A DNA stretch of 64,000 nucleotides from Hsuehochloa calcarea. Lineage: Eukaryota > Streptophyta > Magnoliopsida > Poales > Poaceae. Positions 12,290-27,400 of this stretch are shown here, one piece after another. Below the pieces are notes generated by a model that saw only the letters and a program-made list of their open reading frames with translations, was not told where the DNA came from and ran no database searches. The translations under genes were made by a program, and so were the position numbers. How positions within the stretch are numbered: the first letter of the stretch is position 1; the number at the start of each line of letters is the position of its first letter. Where the stretch lies: the NCBI GenBank assembly GCA_036346395.1, contig CM070598.1:6369517-6433516 (forward strand), written 5' to 3'.

Positions 12290-13545
12290 TTTCACCTGAC
12301 ACCATTCGTGCTATCTTCATTATAACTTTTATTTTTATTCAACATTTCATCTATTTTTACTGGAGTCCATCTACAAATCAAATTGCTAATTTTATTTAAT
12401 TTGTTCCAAATTTTAGTAATTTAGCGATTTTACTATGGAATTCACATGTAAATAAAATTGTATTATTTATTTATTTATTTTTCCCGAATTTCACTTATTT
12501 TTTTCTTTGAATTCGTATACAAATCCCGTTGCTAATTTTTCTTTAATTTTTATTTCGAATTACAATTATTTAAGAATTTTTACTTTGGAATTTGTATGCA
12601 AATCAAATTACTAGTTTTATTTTTTATTATGAATTACTTTTGGGTTGGGTTTTGTATATAGATCTAATTGGCAATTTTTGTTACATTTTTATTTTGAATT
12701 ACAATTATTTAGATATTTTACTTACGGATTTCTATGAAAATCAAATTGCATTAAAAAAATCCAAATTTCAGTTTTATTGTATGTGACACATACGTTTTTT
12801 TATCTAGACCGTTATAATCTAGACCCACTACGATCAATGTTGTAGATGTTTCTCTTTTTCCTCCGATGAACGTGACAATTTCTGACCCTTGAGAGTGAAC
12901 TAGTAGTTTCTATTGTATCTCCTCCATCAGCATTCATGCTATCTTCGTTATAATTTTTTATTTGATATTTTAGTTATTTTTTTTTATTAGAGTTCATATA
13001 GAAATCAAATTACTGACTTTATTTCATTTATTCCAAATTTTAGTTATTTATGGATTTTACTTCGGAATTCATAAGGAAAGCAATTTTCAATTTTTTCAAT
13101 TTTTTCTTCTGAATTTCTATTATTTAGATATTGAACTTAATTTGCTTATTTTATTTTATTTTTATTTTGAAATTTAGTTATTTTTTGTTTGGTTTCGTAT
13201 ACAAATCAAATTTACAATTATTGTGTACATTTTATTCCAAATTATAATTATTGGAATTCGTATGGGAATCAAGTTGCTGATTTATTTTTATTTGGAATTT
13301 ATATTTCATTGTACTTGACATGAACTCTTTTACTTAGGAATTCATATGGAAATCAAATTGCTATTTTGTTTTATCTTTTATTCCAAATTTTGTTTTATTG
13401 TACTTGACATAGACTTTCTTTTAATATAAACCGTTATAATCTGCATCCACTACGATCAACAGTATAGGTATTTCTTTTTTCCACCGATTAACGTGGGAAT
13501 TTCTAGCCCCTAAGAGCGAATATGGTGGCTTGTTTTGACTCTACT
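12290..13545. repeat. Tandem duplication of a 0.62 kb AT-rich unit
   Basis: CATTCGTGCTATCTTC at 12303 recurs as CATTCATGCTATCTTC at about 12930. CCGTTATAATCT plus CCACTACGATCAA at about 12809 recurs at about 13431, so the period is about 622-627 bp. Inside each unit are diverged 75-80 bp sub-repeats built on GAATTCGTATGNAAATCAAATTGC, TTATTTT and AATTACAATTATTTA. No coding potential. Confidence 0.8.
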
Positions 13546-13556
13546 TTAATAAGATA

Positions 13557-13819
13557 CTCCCCCAGTTCACAAAAGCTAGTCATTTTGGACAACGACACCG
13601 TCCACAAAATACAACTTTGACCACTAATTACCATTGTAATATATTTGTAAAATCTAAAAAAATTATAATAGTATGAAATTACTTTTGGGGAGAAATATAC
13701 TCATATGATTTTTCATGTATCTAATCTAAATATTTAAATAAATATTGATAGTTATAATTTCCAAAGTTTGACTACACGTATTCCAAAATGACTTTGTTTT
13801 AGTGATCTGGATGGAATAA
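13557..13819. mobile_element. Stowaway-like MITE
   Basis: 263 bp, flanked by TA on both sides (13555-13556 and 13820-13821). The left end reads CTCCCCCAGTTCACAAAA with GTCATTTTGGA further in. The right end as reverse complement reads ATTATTCCATCCAGATCACT with GTCATTTTGGAA further in. These match the imperfect CTCCCTCC-type ends and TA duplication of Stowaway (Tc1/mariner) MITEs. Confidence 0.75.
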
Positions 13820-13830
13820 TAGATAGCACC

Positions 13831-13915
13831 TCTACCATGCTAAATTACCATGGAAGCCCCATGCCGCACTCCCAGACAGCGGCATGTGGCTTCTACGGCA
13901 ATTTAGCATGGTAGA
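13831..13915. repeat. 85 nt near-perfect hairpin
   Basis: Two 37 nt arms (13831-13867 and 13879-13915) around an 11 nt loop. The arms begin TCTACCATGCTAAATT, and only four positions differ, one of which becomes a G-U pair in RNA. It lies immediately after the Stowaway MITE and is not part of it. It could be a tiny foldback element or a miRNA-like precursor; the sequence alone cannot decide. Confidence 0.85.
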
Positions 13916-14296
13916 TATGTCATTTTTATTATTTCGAATGCGAAAAGCTAGATTTACTATTTCGTTAAAAAACAAACTAAATGAGCATAGAACTCTTGCT
14001 CGGCTCTCACGCGTGCGTGTTAATTTGTGGGTTCTTCATGTACCCACCGCCACGGCCACATGGCACCACCAACCCATCCGGCGTGGTCGCATTGATTGAT
14101 TAGTTGCACGCGCATGCTTATGCGGGAAGCCAGAAAAACCTGAACTTTCTCATGTATCCTCCTCTGTTGTGTTAAACTAACCAGCTAGCCAATGTGGGAC
14201 GGTTGGCTGATTGGCCGCGAAGCGACGAGGATGGACGTTGCCGGCATGGGAGCCAACGGTTGGGGCAGTGGTGCCAACGGCGTTGATGTTAGCCTC

Positions 14297-16245
14297 TGTT
14301 GGTCTAAACTGAAGACGAATCAGCCGATCCGGAGACAAAGTACATGCACGGATGACGATCCTTGGATCACACTGGAATGAAGATAGAAGTAGGCGCTTGG
14401 CAACACCACATGATGGACGTAGAACCTGGATGCCGCCTGCAGACGTAGTACTCACGCGAACACATGCACTAAGCACTCACGTGATGGAAGCGATCCGGCT
14501 GGAAGTCAAGTACGCAACGAAGAAGCGATAAAGGATTTTTTTTTTCTCCAATTGCTTCTATCTGCTGTGGTAAGATTACAAGACTATACGTGCACTTATA
14601 AAGGCTGAGCACTTGTATTCTTTAATCCAACTCAGTATCACATAGGAAACAGACTCGGACACACAGTAGACAATGGAATCGAAAAAAACAAAGATTATCT
14701 AACAATTACTCCCTAATATTTGTCTTACTTATTATATTTCGTGTGTTGCTAGTTGGACTCAACTTCAACATAGCTCCCACACACTCGGCCGAAGACGATG
14801 GCACAACTCGAACATGTCTTGGACGTTGCCAGTTGGACTCGACTTCAACTTGGCTCAAACTTACATGTGCGGAGACGGTGGCATAACTCGAACACATCTT
14901 GGACTCTTACTCATTGAGGCAGTCGATCTCATCTACGACTTGCCCAACTCGTACTCAGACTTCAAGTTAATCACGACTTCAACTTGAGTAACACACGGAC
15001 TCGACTCAGGACGACGAAGACATATCCTCGACGTCCCGGACTTAACACTACTTACTTGACTCAGTATCATAGCAGTGTTGGTTCATCATCGCTGAGAGCT
15101 TCAGCAAGAAGCGCTTTTTCCTTCTTCGGCCTGCAACATTATGAATCAAAGTGTCCAAAATCCTGATAATTATAACATCTCATCTTTGTCTTGTCAAATT
15201 TTCAATTCTTGCGGCCTCGGTTACCACCACCGTTAGAGCCGCTGAAAAAACCCTCGCCTTTACCTTTCGACGATCGGGCCTCCCACCCGGCGTGAGTTAA
15301 CAGTAGGTGCTCATCTTCGCTGCTGCCAGATCCTCGAATCTGTTCCTCGTGCGCCTTCAAGCAATCAATCACATCCTCAATTGTCATCACCTTGAGGTCG
15401 TCAAACTGCTCAATGGCGGAAACGATTTGCAAAAACTTTCCAGAAACTGCTCGAAGGAACTTTATCATAATATATAGGTTTCTTCCATCTTGTTCCCAAG
15501 ACTTAGATCTGGTTGACAATCGTCGTCAACCTCATGACGAAGTCGTTGATCGACTCCATCTCTTTCATGCGCGTTCCCTCGAACTCGCTCTTGAGAGTCC
15601 GTACTCACGCTTCCTTAACACGATCGGCACCAAGATGCATCGTCTTCAACGTCTTCCACGCAGCTTTGGTGGTCTCCTTTACGGCTAGTAGGAAGAGCGT
15701 TTCTTCCGAGATGCCTCCGTAGATTGCTACCAAGGCCATCTGATCCTTGCGCACATCGACGTTGTCGTCATCGACCGCGTCCCACACTTCCTGAGCGTGC
15801 ATGTACACCTTTATCTTGACAGCCTCTACTGCATAATTGCTCTTGGTGAGCATCAGATATTGCAGCGAAATAAAACTCTACTTCGAACCGCTTGGTTTTC
15901 CATCCTTTATCATAGCTCTGATACAAATTATTGGCCTAAACGCCAATCCGAAGACAAAGTACATGCAGGGATGACGATCCTTGGATCACACTGGAACGAA
16001 GATAGAAGCAGGCGCTCAGCAACACCACACGATGGACGCAGAACCTAGATGTCGCTTGCAGACGTAGTACTCACGCGAACACACGCACTAAGCACTCACG
16101 TGATGAAAGCGATCCGGCTGGAAGTCAAGTACGCAACGAAGAAGCGATAAAGGATTTTTCTTTTCTCCTATTGTTTCTATCCGCTGTGTTAAAGCTATAC
16201 ATACCCTTATAAAACAAAAACGAAGAAAACAAAGATTATCTAACA
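14297..16245 (-). mobile_element. Small gag-only Copia-type LTR retrotransposon
   Basis: Two direct LTRs: 14297-14704 (starts TGTTGG, ends CTAACA) and 15929-16245 (internally deleted by about 90 bp). They share long stretches such as AAGTACATGCA, ACGATCCTTGGATCACACTGG and GCGATAAAGGATTTTT. The primer-binding site lies on the minus strand at 15915-15927 (TGTATCAGAGCT, initiator-Met-type), so the element reads right to left. Only gag sits in the 1.2 kb interior. The 3' LTR is preceded by a purine-rich ATTAGGGAGTAA on the minus strand. The flanking 5-mers (GCCTC, ACCGC) do not match. Confidence 0.8.
15110..15853 (-). pseudogene. Copia gag remnant
   Basis: The minus strand from 15853 encodes a gag-like capsid domain of the UBN2 family: MLTKSNYAVEA, VWDAVDDDNVD, KAAWKTLKTMHLGADRVKEA, then in another frame KFLRAVSGKFLQIVSAIEQF and IEDVIDCLKAHEEQ. 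A zinc-knuckle remnant CYNYQDFGHFDS follows near 15150. Its second Cys is Tyr, and a stop codon precedes the final CC. A frame change lies between about 15605 and 15520. Protease, integrase and RT are absent, so the element depended on other elements. The RNA-binding knuckle would no longer fold normally. Confidence 0.75.
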
Positions 16246-17133
16246 ACCGCTGCCTCAGAAGCCCGATGGCGCTGGTGCGGAGGAACCTGACGATAGTCTA
16301 CGACTGGCGCGTACTGCGTACGTCGTCGACGTGGCCGAGCTCCAGGTTATTATTAGCTTCTCTCATGCGTGATCGAAGTGTACGACGGCGTCATGCATAC
16401 TAACTATAGACCCGGGCAGAGCAAAGACCGGCCTGGACGGCGGCATTGCTACAGCTTGATCAGCAACGCAAGGAGATAGCGACGTGGCGAGCTCACGCAT
16501 CGACGCCGGCATTTCCTCGGCCAGCAGGCGGCGCTGTCGATGAAGCGTTCGCTGCAGCGGTTCCTCCAGAAGCGCAAGACGAGCGCGGGCTGCCTCTGCG
16601 GGCGTCGCCGTACGGTAGCCACCGGCCAGCTGAGCCGCCTAAATCTTGAAACAGCTGCATGACCGGGGGGGTGCTTCGGCAAATGACGCCGGCATCCTTG
16701 GCTAATTTCTTCGATCCCCGTTCTTCACAGATCGCCCTGGCTGCAACACTGCAATGTCCGACTGTAACACTAGATAGATTGATACGCGAGATTTAATCAA
16801 GTCGATCCGCGCTCGGGTCCAACAATTATACCGTCGATTGATCGCGATCGATGAATGACAATGCATGTTAAAATATAGGACGGATACACAGGGCAAGTAC
16901 GATCGAATTACAAGATTGTGTATAGTCCGCGGACGATGCAAAATGCGACGAATTGTGCGACGTGCCGATTGATGCGAAATTATCTACTCACCGCCCCTGG
17001 CCTGACACAGCAAGCATTTGGCAGTAATGTTACCATATGGAGTACGGATTATTGCATCCGTGGCTAGCTAGCTTGCCCGGACGCACGTCGAGACAGTAGC
17101 ATTAATAGCCGAGCCGGCGCGGCCGTTGCTCGC
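16246..17133. other. 3' flank of the glycolate oxidase gene, no gene seen
   Basis: GC-rich near 16250-16680, more mixed after that. Overlapping frames occur on both strands (for example 16446-16649 plus and 16449-16682 minus) without recognisable motifs. The part next to 17134 should contain the 3' UTR of the minus-strand gene. Confidence 0.4.
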
Positions 17134-20431
<3,298 letters not shown>

Positions 20432-21300
20432 TTTCTCCTGGCTAGTACTAAACCCTGCACCAGTCTACAACCAAGAGCAGTGTTAAAGGATAGAGCTTTC
20501 CTACACAAACGGCTATGGTTTGGATGCAAAAACTTCAAAGAGACAATACACATGCAACTATGCAAGTCCCTTAAAAGTAACAAGGCAACGGAAAATGAGA
20601 CGTTCCGACATTAGAGAAACGAAGGGACCCCTTTCGCGTAGAGTGCATGCAGATACCCATGTTTCTTTCTGCATAAAAAGATATGCTGCTCTTTCAGCAG
20701 AAACGATGAAACAGACGCGCGGTTTATGCTAGCAGAAACGATAAAACCGACAAGCGATTTGTTTTAGCAGAAATAATGAAGGAATTCATCATTTGCACCA
20801 ACGAACGTGAAGCAGTCGTGTTTTTAGACGGACAATGATTCTGTTCTTCATACAGAACACCGCCCAACAACGTGGAGAAGAAACCAAACGAAACAATCCT
20901 CTCACTACTCATACAGAGAAGTAGAGAACTAACAAAGCGATAAAAAAAACAAAGACATGATGCAAGAACTCTTATTTCTTCAGTTTCACGCGATACATGC
21001 AACAACGTTCTGGCAGACACCAGAAAACACAGATGGGACTCAAGCAACGGCGACAAATACGACGCTAACCAAATCAAGAACATGTCAATTAATCTTCTGA
21101 TCAGTTTCCCTTACCTTAGAAAAGGGTGTCTCTGCAGGAAGGAGGCAGTGAAGGGAGCAAGAACGGGAGGGAGTGGAGAGGCTGCAAGTAATGCAGGGGA
21201 TGGGGGTGGTGAGAGAGAGGTTTCTGCACATGAAGACAAAGATGGGGGGAGACGTGGAGATTGCTAAGAGAAAAAAAAAAACGAGAAAGGGAGAGGGGAG
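20432..21300 (-). promoter_or_regulatory. GLO 5' UTR exons, 5' UTR intron and promoter-proximal region
   Basis: Upstream of the ATG, a short UTR segment (20454-20432) is preceded by an acceptor GTGCAG. The matching donor CTAAG/GTAAGG lies at about 21115-21110. The UTR exon is pyrimidine-rich on the minus strand (about 21115-21300), as is common for highly expressed leaf genes. This gives a leader intron of about 660 bp. I see no clear TATA box, and the transcription start is not defined. Confidence 0.55.
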
Positions 21301-22092
21301 GTTATGGATGAGCTATTGGAGGTTGGAATGAAGGATGGCTCCTCCACCACTTCCTCATCCACTTAACATCACCACTCCCTCTTCTTCCATCCAGCAAATG
21401 GAGAAGCACAATAAAGAAACTCTTTTGTTTTTCTTTTAGTTGTTGAATTGGAGTGGATTATCTCCTCCCCTTGTCACAAAAAATTGTAATTTTTTTCTCC
21501 TTGTTTTTGTTTTCCAGGATTGGACTGAGGCAGAATAGCATACCAGGCAGGTGATGATTGTTTGCTGGCAATCTGTTAGGTTTCTTAAGTGGGCTCATTT
21601 TAGGATGGGATGGTGCAAGGTGAGTATAGTAGAAGCAGTTATGGGGATCATCCTTAAGCATCATCACTTGAGGACTCAACGGAGCTGGGTTTTTTTCTAG
21701 CTGCAATGGACCTGATTCTCAATCGCATCCAATCTGGATGGCCCGACTCCTGAGCGTTGCCGTTTACGGTTAAACAACTAGAAGGCCGAGTAATCAAAAG
21801 AGGATTCAGCAAAAATATGTTCCATCTTGGTACGGAACAGCACATATATCATCACACAGTGCTAGATGATACTATGCTAGCTTAACAACAATTCCCATGT
21901 CATCCAATTTCACAAGGCAAGATCAGCCTCCGGGACGAACCATGCTCAACGTACACACCTGATGACTTGAAGCGAGTCAGTCACGGGTAAACCTGACGGA
22001 CGGCACAACCAGAAGTGCCTATTATGTTGTCCTCCCGTGTGGGAAAAGGAACAACGCACTTCAGATTTAGACCACGTTTCAACTTCAGCAGA
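21301..22092. other. Region between GLO and the next exon, no gene seen
   Basis: It contains the presumed GLO promoter on the minus strand, with short purine/pyrimidine tracts near 21300-21500. No coding sequence or repeat ends could be supported. Confidence 0.35.
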
Positions 22093-22337
22093 CTAATTCC
22101 AGGCATCACTCAGCTTACAATTACCCACATCACTACCTTCTGCAAGAACTAAATAGTTTATCTGACCCCCCAGCAACCTATTCCGAGCGGATGATGTGAA
22201 CTCATGAGTCATGACAGTTCGTCTGTTTGCAAAAGCAACTGAGAACTCAATGTTGTTCATCTCCCAGCGTACGCACAGCTCGCTGCGGGCGGCGGGGGGG
22301 CCTCTCCTCGTGCGGTCGACCTCGAGATAGAAGTTCC
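22093..22337 (-). CDS. Unrecognised terminal exon (partial gene)
   Basis: A minus-strand open stretch of 81 codons ending in TAG, preceded by an intron-like acceptor (TTTTACAAG at 22338 and above, after a T-rich tract). Residues include NFYLEVDRTRRGPPAARSE, LCVRWEMNNIEFSVAFANRR and HEFTSSARNRLLGGQINYLV. Composition looks like a real protein, but I do not recognise the family. Upstream exons would have to lie beyond 22548, where about 9 kb of nested transposons follow, so this may be the stranded 3' end of a broken gene. Confidence 0.35.
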
Positions 22338-22547
22338 CTTGTAAAATTGAAACAAAAACATAAGAATAACACTTCATATTTTATAACACTCACGGGCCGA
22401 AAGTGGATAGTCCTTTGTCTAGACATTCATTCGGCTCAACACGCCTTCGGGCTTTCGAGTGAGGCAATTTTGGCCCAAAACTGCGCACGTGGACGTTCGT
22501 TGCCGCCTGGGGCCGATTCAGAGGATCAAGCGAATCTGTCTAACACA

Positions 22548-24663
22548 CAGTGCTGACCAAACGGGTCGCACGGTACGGCCCGGCACAGGCGAGACCAGAC
22601 ACGGCCCATTTCGGCAATTGTGTTAGGTCGAGCTAGCCCATGTGTCGCCCAAGCACAGATCGCAAGGCGGTCGTGCCGGTACGAGCCCGTTTGATCCGTC
22701 GGGTCATGTACGGCGTAGTTAGCTCAAAAAAAACTTCTAAAAAAATATAAGAAATCAGAAAAATTGGGGGATAAAAAAATATGTAGAATTCATAAATGCA
22801 TTTGAAAGTTGTAAAAATAAGACAAACACAGTGAAAATGTAATAAAGAGCTCTATTAATATTGAAAGAAAACATTGGCAAAGGAAAAAAAGAGTACAACG
22901 TATAGCTCTACATACATATTTGTTCTGAGTGTCATTGTCGAGGTACAGGTTTTTCGAACACATCCGACAACTCTGTATTTTGCACAGAGTGTTTGTGTTC
23001 GTGAATCAGCTTGTTCATAATCCTTCACGGTTAGAAGTATCTCCATCATCTTACTCGTGAGACGTGTTCTTCGCTCCTCCAATATTTTTCCAAAAAGAAT
23101 GAAAGCAAACTTGGAAGAAACCGTTGAGATAGGAATAGTTAACACATTACGTGCAAGTATAGATAGCACGGGGTATGTTAACTTATGGGCATGCCACCAT
23201 TGTAAAATTTCAAAGCCTTTTTGAGTTAAAATCCACCATATCGCTGTCTAGATAGGTGGATAGTTCCCCACTCCTTATGATTATTCTTGACTAAGCAGGT
23301 GGTGCTATAGAAGAATAAGACATGAACCTGGAGGAAGAGAAATCGAATATCTTACCCCACATATTTGTCTTGCTACTTGAGGCGGAGGCTACTAGAGGTC
23401 GTTGCAAGCGGACTCCTCGGAAATTATTTTCATATATTTGGTAAACCTCGTGTAATCGAGAACAAACTTCTGCAAAATAGTTAGTATAGTCTAGCCCTGT
23501 AGCATCACTAAGAAGATCAAGAACATTAGCAAATGCTTCAATTTTACCTCTAGAATCTAAAATGAATGCAAATGCATATAGGAAAAGAATTTTTCTCTAA
23601 TACTTAAGATATTTGGTTTTCATAGCAACAATAGCCTCGCGTAAAACTAAATCATTTTCATACATTTTTAATTGGGTGGTAATATGTAAAATACTATGCA
23701 CAATGATAGAACGTGTTGGATAGTAGACAGTGAACAAAACAACAGTGGCCTCATAAAAAATTTAAAAAACTATAGTATCTTCTCAGCAACGAACTAATGT
23801 CACTCAGTCAATAATACAGTACCGTCAGTGCTCTGGTAGCGCTTTTGAATAAAAACAGAAACAATGCTCTTATATGGTAAAAGAGTTTTAAGCAACAGGT
23901 AAGTAGACTTCCATCTTACCGGTATGTCCAAACTGAACTTTCTTGGACGTACACTCATTGCCCTGCAAAAGTTCTTATATGCTGCTATTCTTACGTTAGA
24001 ATTATTCAAGAAAGATATCGCATCGCAAAAAGATTTAAGATACACATCCAACCTCTTCAAACCGGATTTGACTACGAGGTTAATAATATGACAAGCACAT
24101 CGCCGATGTAGCAAGGAGTTAGCATATGTACTGAAGATTGGAGCAAGAATATCCATAGCCTTAGAGTTCGTAGCGGCATTGTCTAGAGTAATTGTGAATA
24201 TTTTGTTTGTAAGACCAAAGTCTTCCACGACTTTGGTAACACAGTCCGCAATATTCTTAGCCGTGTGTGCTACATCTATTAATTTGAAACCTATAATTCT
24301 TTTCTCCGTTACCTAGTTGTCATTAACATAATGAATAACTGCACTAAGATAATCATCCCTAGCACGGCCACTCTATATGTCCGAGGTCAGGGCCACCATA
24401 AATGTGCACGTAGCAAATTTATCATTTAATTTATCACGACGTTCATTATAGTATTTTACTAGTTCTCTAGTTGTCTATATAGAAACATAAGAGAATCTAA
24501 GATTATTCACCGTTCTAATGTAAGTTTGGAAAACATTAGACTCCCCAAAGTCTAACTGTAAACCCTTGGAAGCAATTAAACAATAGAGAGATTGACGGGC
24601 TATCTCAGAATCATAGTCCCAAATATGTACCATATCGTCGGGGTTATACTGTAGTTGTGTCTG
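22548..24663 (-). mobile_element. hAT transposon copy 2, truncated by an LTR
   Basis: Starts CAGTGCTGACCAAACGGG, followed by GGCCCGGCAC-rich subterminal sequence (22560-22730) like the grass hAT family at 0.7-4.05 kb. The body matches copy 1 segment for segment. It stops at 24663, where TGTAACATCCC begins another element, so the BED-finger end is missing. Confidence 0.8.
22855..24663 (-). pseudogene. hAT transposase remnant, copy 2
   Basis: The minus strand holds a core frame (24228-23800) with TLDNAATNSKAMDILAPIF, RCACHIINLVVKSGLKRLD and IPVRWKSTYLLLKTLL, better preserved than copy 1. The C-terminal dimerisation region (23169-22855) reads LSILARNVLTIPISTVSS, ILEERRTRLTS and ILLTVKDYEQADSRTQ. 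Stops and shifts separate the two, and the N-terminal BED finger is cut off by the LTR at 24664. Confidence 0.8.
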
Positions 24664-27150
24664 TGTAACATCCCTTTTTGAAACATTTTTGAGTGAAGTT
24701 CAATTCTAATCGAATTCAAAGTGTTCATCTCGTTTTTGCTCAAAATATGAATCTTCGAGTTGCAATCCCTCTTGGGCTCGGCCTAGCCCGTTTATCCCTT
24801 CCTTTTTTCCCCCTGCCAGCCCAAAATGGCCCAATGCCGCCCTATGCCGCGTCGGGCGCATCTAGAGTGCGTAGCGCGTGCCCCTGACCCACTCCCGCCG
24901 GTGCGTCGCCTCATCCTGCTTCGCTCCAGTGCATCGCCGCCCTCGCGCCACACGCCGCGTCACCTCTGCACCTCACCTGGACCCCCTCCTGGCTTCCCTT
25001 CCTCGTCGCGCCCGCCACGCCGCTCTCGAGAGCACACACAAGGCTCCACAAACGGTTGTCCCCCCCATGGCTATATAAGCCCCTCCCCTTACTTTTCCCC
25101 TCCTGCGCCGTGCACCATCGCAAGAAAGACGCAAACGTCATTTTCGACAACTCGAGGTGTGTTTCCCCAGGGTAATTCCTCCTCTGGTCCACAAGAACCG
25201 TTGGATTTTGTTTCTTCCTCATCTCCAGCTGAAACTGCCTTCGTCGTCATCGGCTCTACTCCGACCACCTCTGCTTTCCCTCTTTGCTCTGGTAAGCTCC
25301 CGACCCCCCTACATGTTTGTGCATGCGTCTTTTTGCCAAAGGCGTTGCCGAGTCATCTTAATCACCGTAGCACCGAGAAGGCGCCGTCGTGCCACCGTCG
25401 TAGGCCACCGTAAATCTCGCTTGTTGGCACTAGCAGTCGCAAGTCTTGTGAGGGTTCCATTTTGGGCACCCCGAGCCACCCCCGTGGTTCGGCTCACCGG
25501 CAGCAAGCACGGGCTGTAAGCACCCGAGAGCTCCCCTGCTCTGTCGAAACGGAACAAGTACTGTTGTAACGCATTTAAAACCAAATCTCGGTCGTTTAAG
25601 ACAAAGTAATGATTAGGGTTGGTTTAGTTGTTGTTGTGTTAAACTGACATGTGGGTCTGAGGCTAATTAACGAGGATTAGTTAAAACCGGATTTTAATTG
25701 TGAGTCAATGACACGTGGGTTGCATCGCTTAAATGCGTAGTGTACACCCCCATGCATCGTCCATAGTGTGCATGGTCCCTCGGTCTATGCGCTGTTCTTG
25801 TGCACCGAGCCACTGATAATGGGCCCTATTTGTTAGTAATAGTTTTTCTTTAAGAAAATAAAGGAAAATTAAAATTACTGTGCAAGTGGACCTCACCTAT
25901 CAGTGAGATAGTTTCTCTCTTCTATGTCCATTTTCTGGTTTTAATTCAAAATTGCACTTTGAAAAGCCCATTCTCACTCGTTTTAACTCCAAATTTAATG
26001 AAATTTATTTCTAAAATATTCTAAATTCAAGATCTATCTGTTTACATTGGCTTTGTTCAATTTGGATTTTATTTGTTATTTCTTTTATATTTATTTGCTT
26101 TCATCACTTGTTTGTTCTTTTTCCGGTGCGATCGTCCGAGTCGAGTTCGAAGACACTAAAGAGCACCAGTTCAAGAAAGCACAAGACTTCCAAGACCCCT
26201 TGCCTTTGAACCAGGCGAGTGAACACTTTAATCATATTGAATCTACATTTGAGCAAATCTATATTTATTTAAATTATCAAGTGCATGCTTAATTCATTAT
26301 GCAAATGTGTGTTAAACTTGAAGATAGATATATGCGGACTTGATATCTTAGTATTAATATATCATCCCTTGCCTTTTGAATCACATGATCATTGTCACCC
26401 TTGATAATTAAGTGGTACCTTTACTAGCTATAGGTCATACTTAAGTGTCATGCTGGTCTTGCTTAAGTACCAGGCATGCCCGCGGTCAAGGGCAGACATG
26501 GGAACTTTCTCGAGTTAGTTCTAATTTTATAATCCTTTGTGGGTGGGATGAAAACTCATTGGATGGATGTAGCGCTGATTTTGGATTTTCCTGAGTGGAT
26601 GTAACCCGGTGTTGTTAATTGGGTGGACGTAACCCTTTCAATTGAAAATTAAGCATTTGGTGGATGGAACCTGCACCGTTATAAATATTACACAACTTCT
26701 CTCGTTAATGAAATATGGTTTGATTAAAATGCTAAGTCATAAGAATTTCTAATTACGGTAACTACAAATGTTGCTTTTAGCAACAAAAAAAACTCGACCC
26801 ATCCTTGTTAAACCCTGCACGTATATTATTGCATTACGTGTGTTGGCTCGCAGAGCAATGCTGCTTGTGTTCACTCTCGCTCTCCCCCAAATCTCTTAGA
26901 AGCTATGGACCAAGGACACTATGCATACTACGAGGATTCATAGGTTGATGGTCATGAAGACAGTGGAGAGTAGATTAGTCACTAATAGCCTAGGTCTCGC
27001 CCCAGTCTAGCCGGCTAAGTCGGCGCTCGCGTGCACCAATATTAATCAAGTCTATGGCTAATATCGGTCATACATTGCTACCACAGTCGTGTGCCTGTAG
27101 CAAGATGTGCCTTCCCTTTTTTGCTTCTGCTACTGCTTCTGTAGTTATGT
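24664..27150 (+). mobile_element. Gypsy LTR (Tekay-like), right end missing
   Basis: Begins TGTAACATCCC directly inside hAT copy 2. It has a TATA box in GGCTATATAAGCC (25072-25079), a GC-rich leader with long but random proline-rich frames, and a late segment with GAAGCTATGGACCAAGGA and TGTGCCTGTAGCAAGATGTGCC that I associate with Tekay-type grass LTRs. The normal ...TTACA end is not found, because a PIF/Harbinger terminus starts at about 27153. The expected duplication of GTCTG was not seen. Confidence 0.6.
25072..25079 (+). promoter_or_regulatory. TATA box of the truncated LTR
   Basis: TATATAAG in CCATGGCTATATAAGCCCC, followed by a C-rich leader. Position within the LTR is consistent with its promoter. 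Confidence 0.5.
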
Positions 27151-27400
27151 ATGCCCTGTTTGGCACAGCTTCTGCTTTGGCTTTTGGGTGAGAAAAGCCA
27201 AAAACTGAAACAAACAGCTAGCTTTTTCACTGGCTTTCGTCGGAAGCTCAAAGCCGTCATTACACGTGAAAGCCGGAAGCCGAAAGACAGTGCTGAGGTG
27301 CTTCCCGCCGCTTCCCACCCTCAACGTTCTGAAAATACCCCTAAACTTCTCAAAAATTACCCACATCGTACCAGGTACTTATTAAGCCAGGAGTACCCGT

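Noticed and set aside
14177..14476. 99-codon minus frame over the left LTR of the gag-only element
   Set aside because: It spans the LTR boundary, and a similar segment in the right LTR is interrupted.
24826..25519. Long proline/serine-rich open frames on the plus strand
   Set aside because: They lie in the GC-rich leader after the LTR TATA box, overlap other frames on both strands and show no domain.
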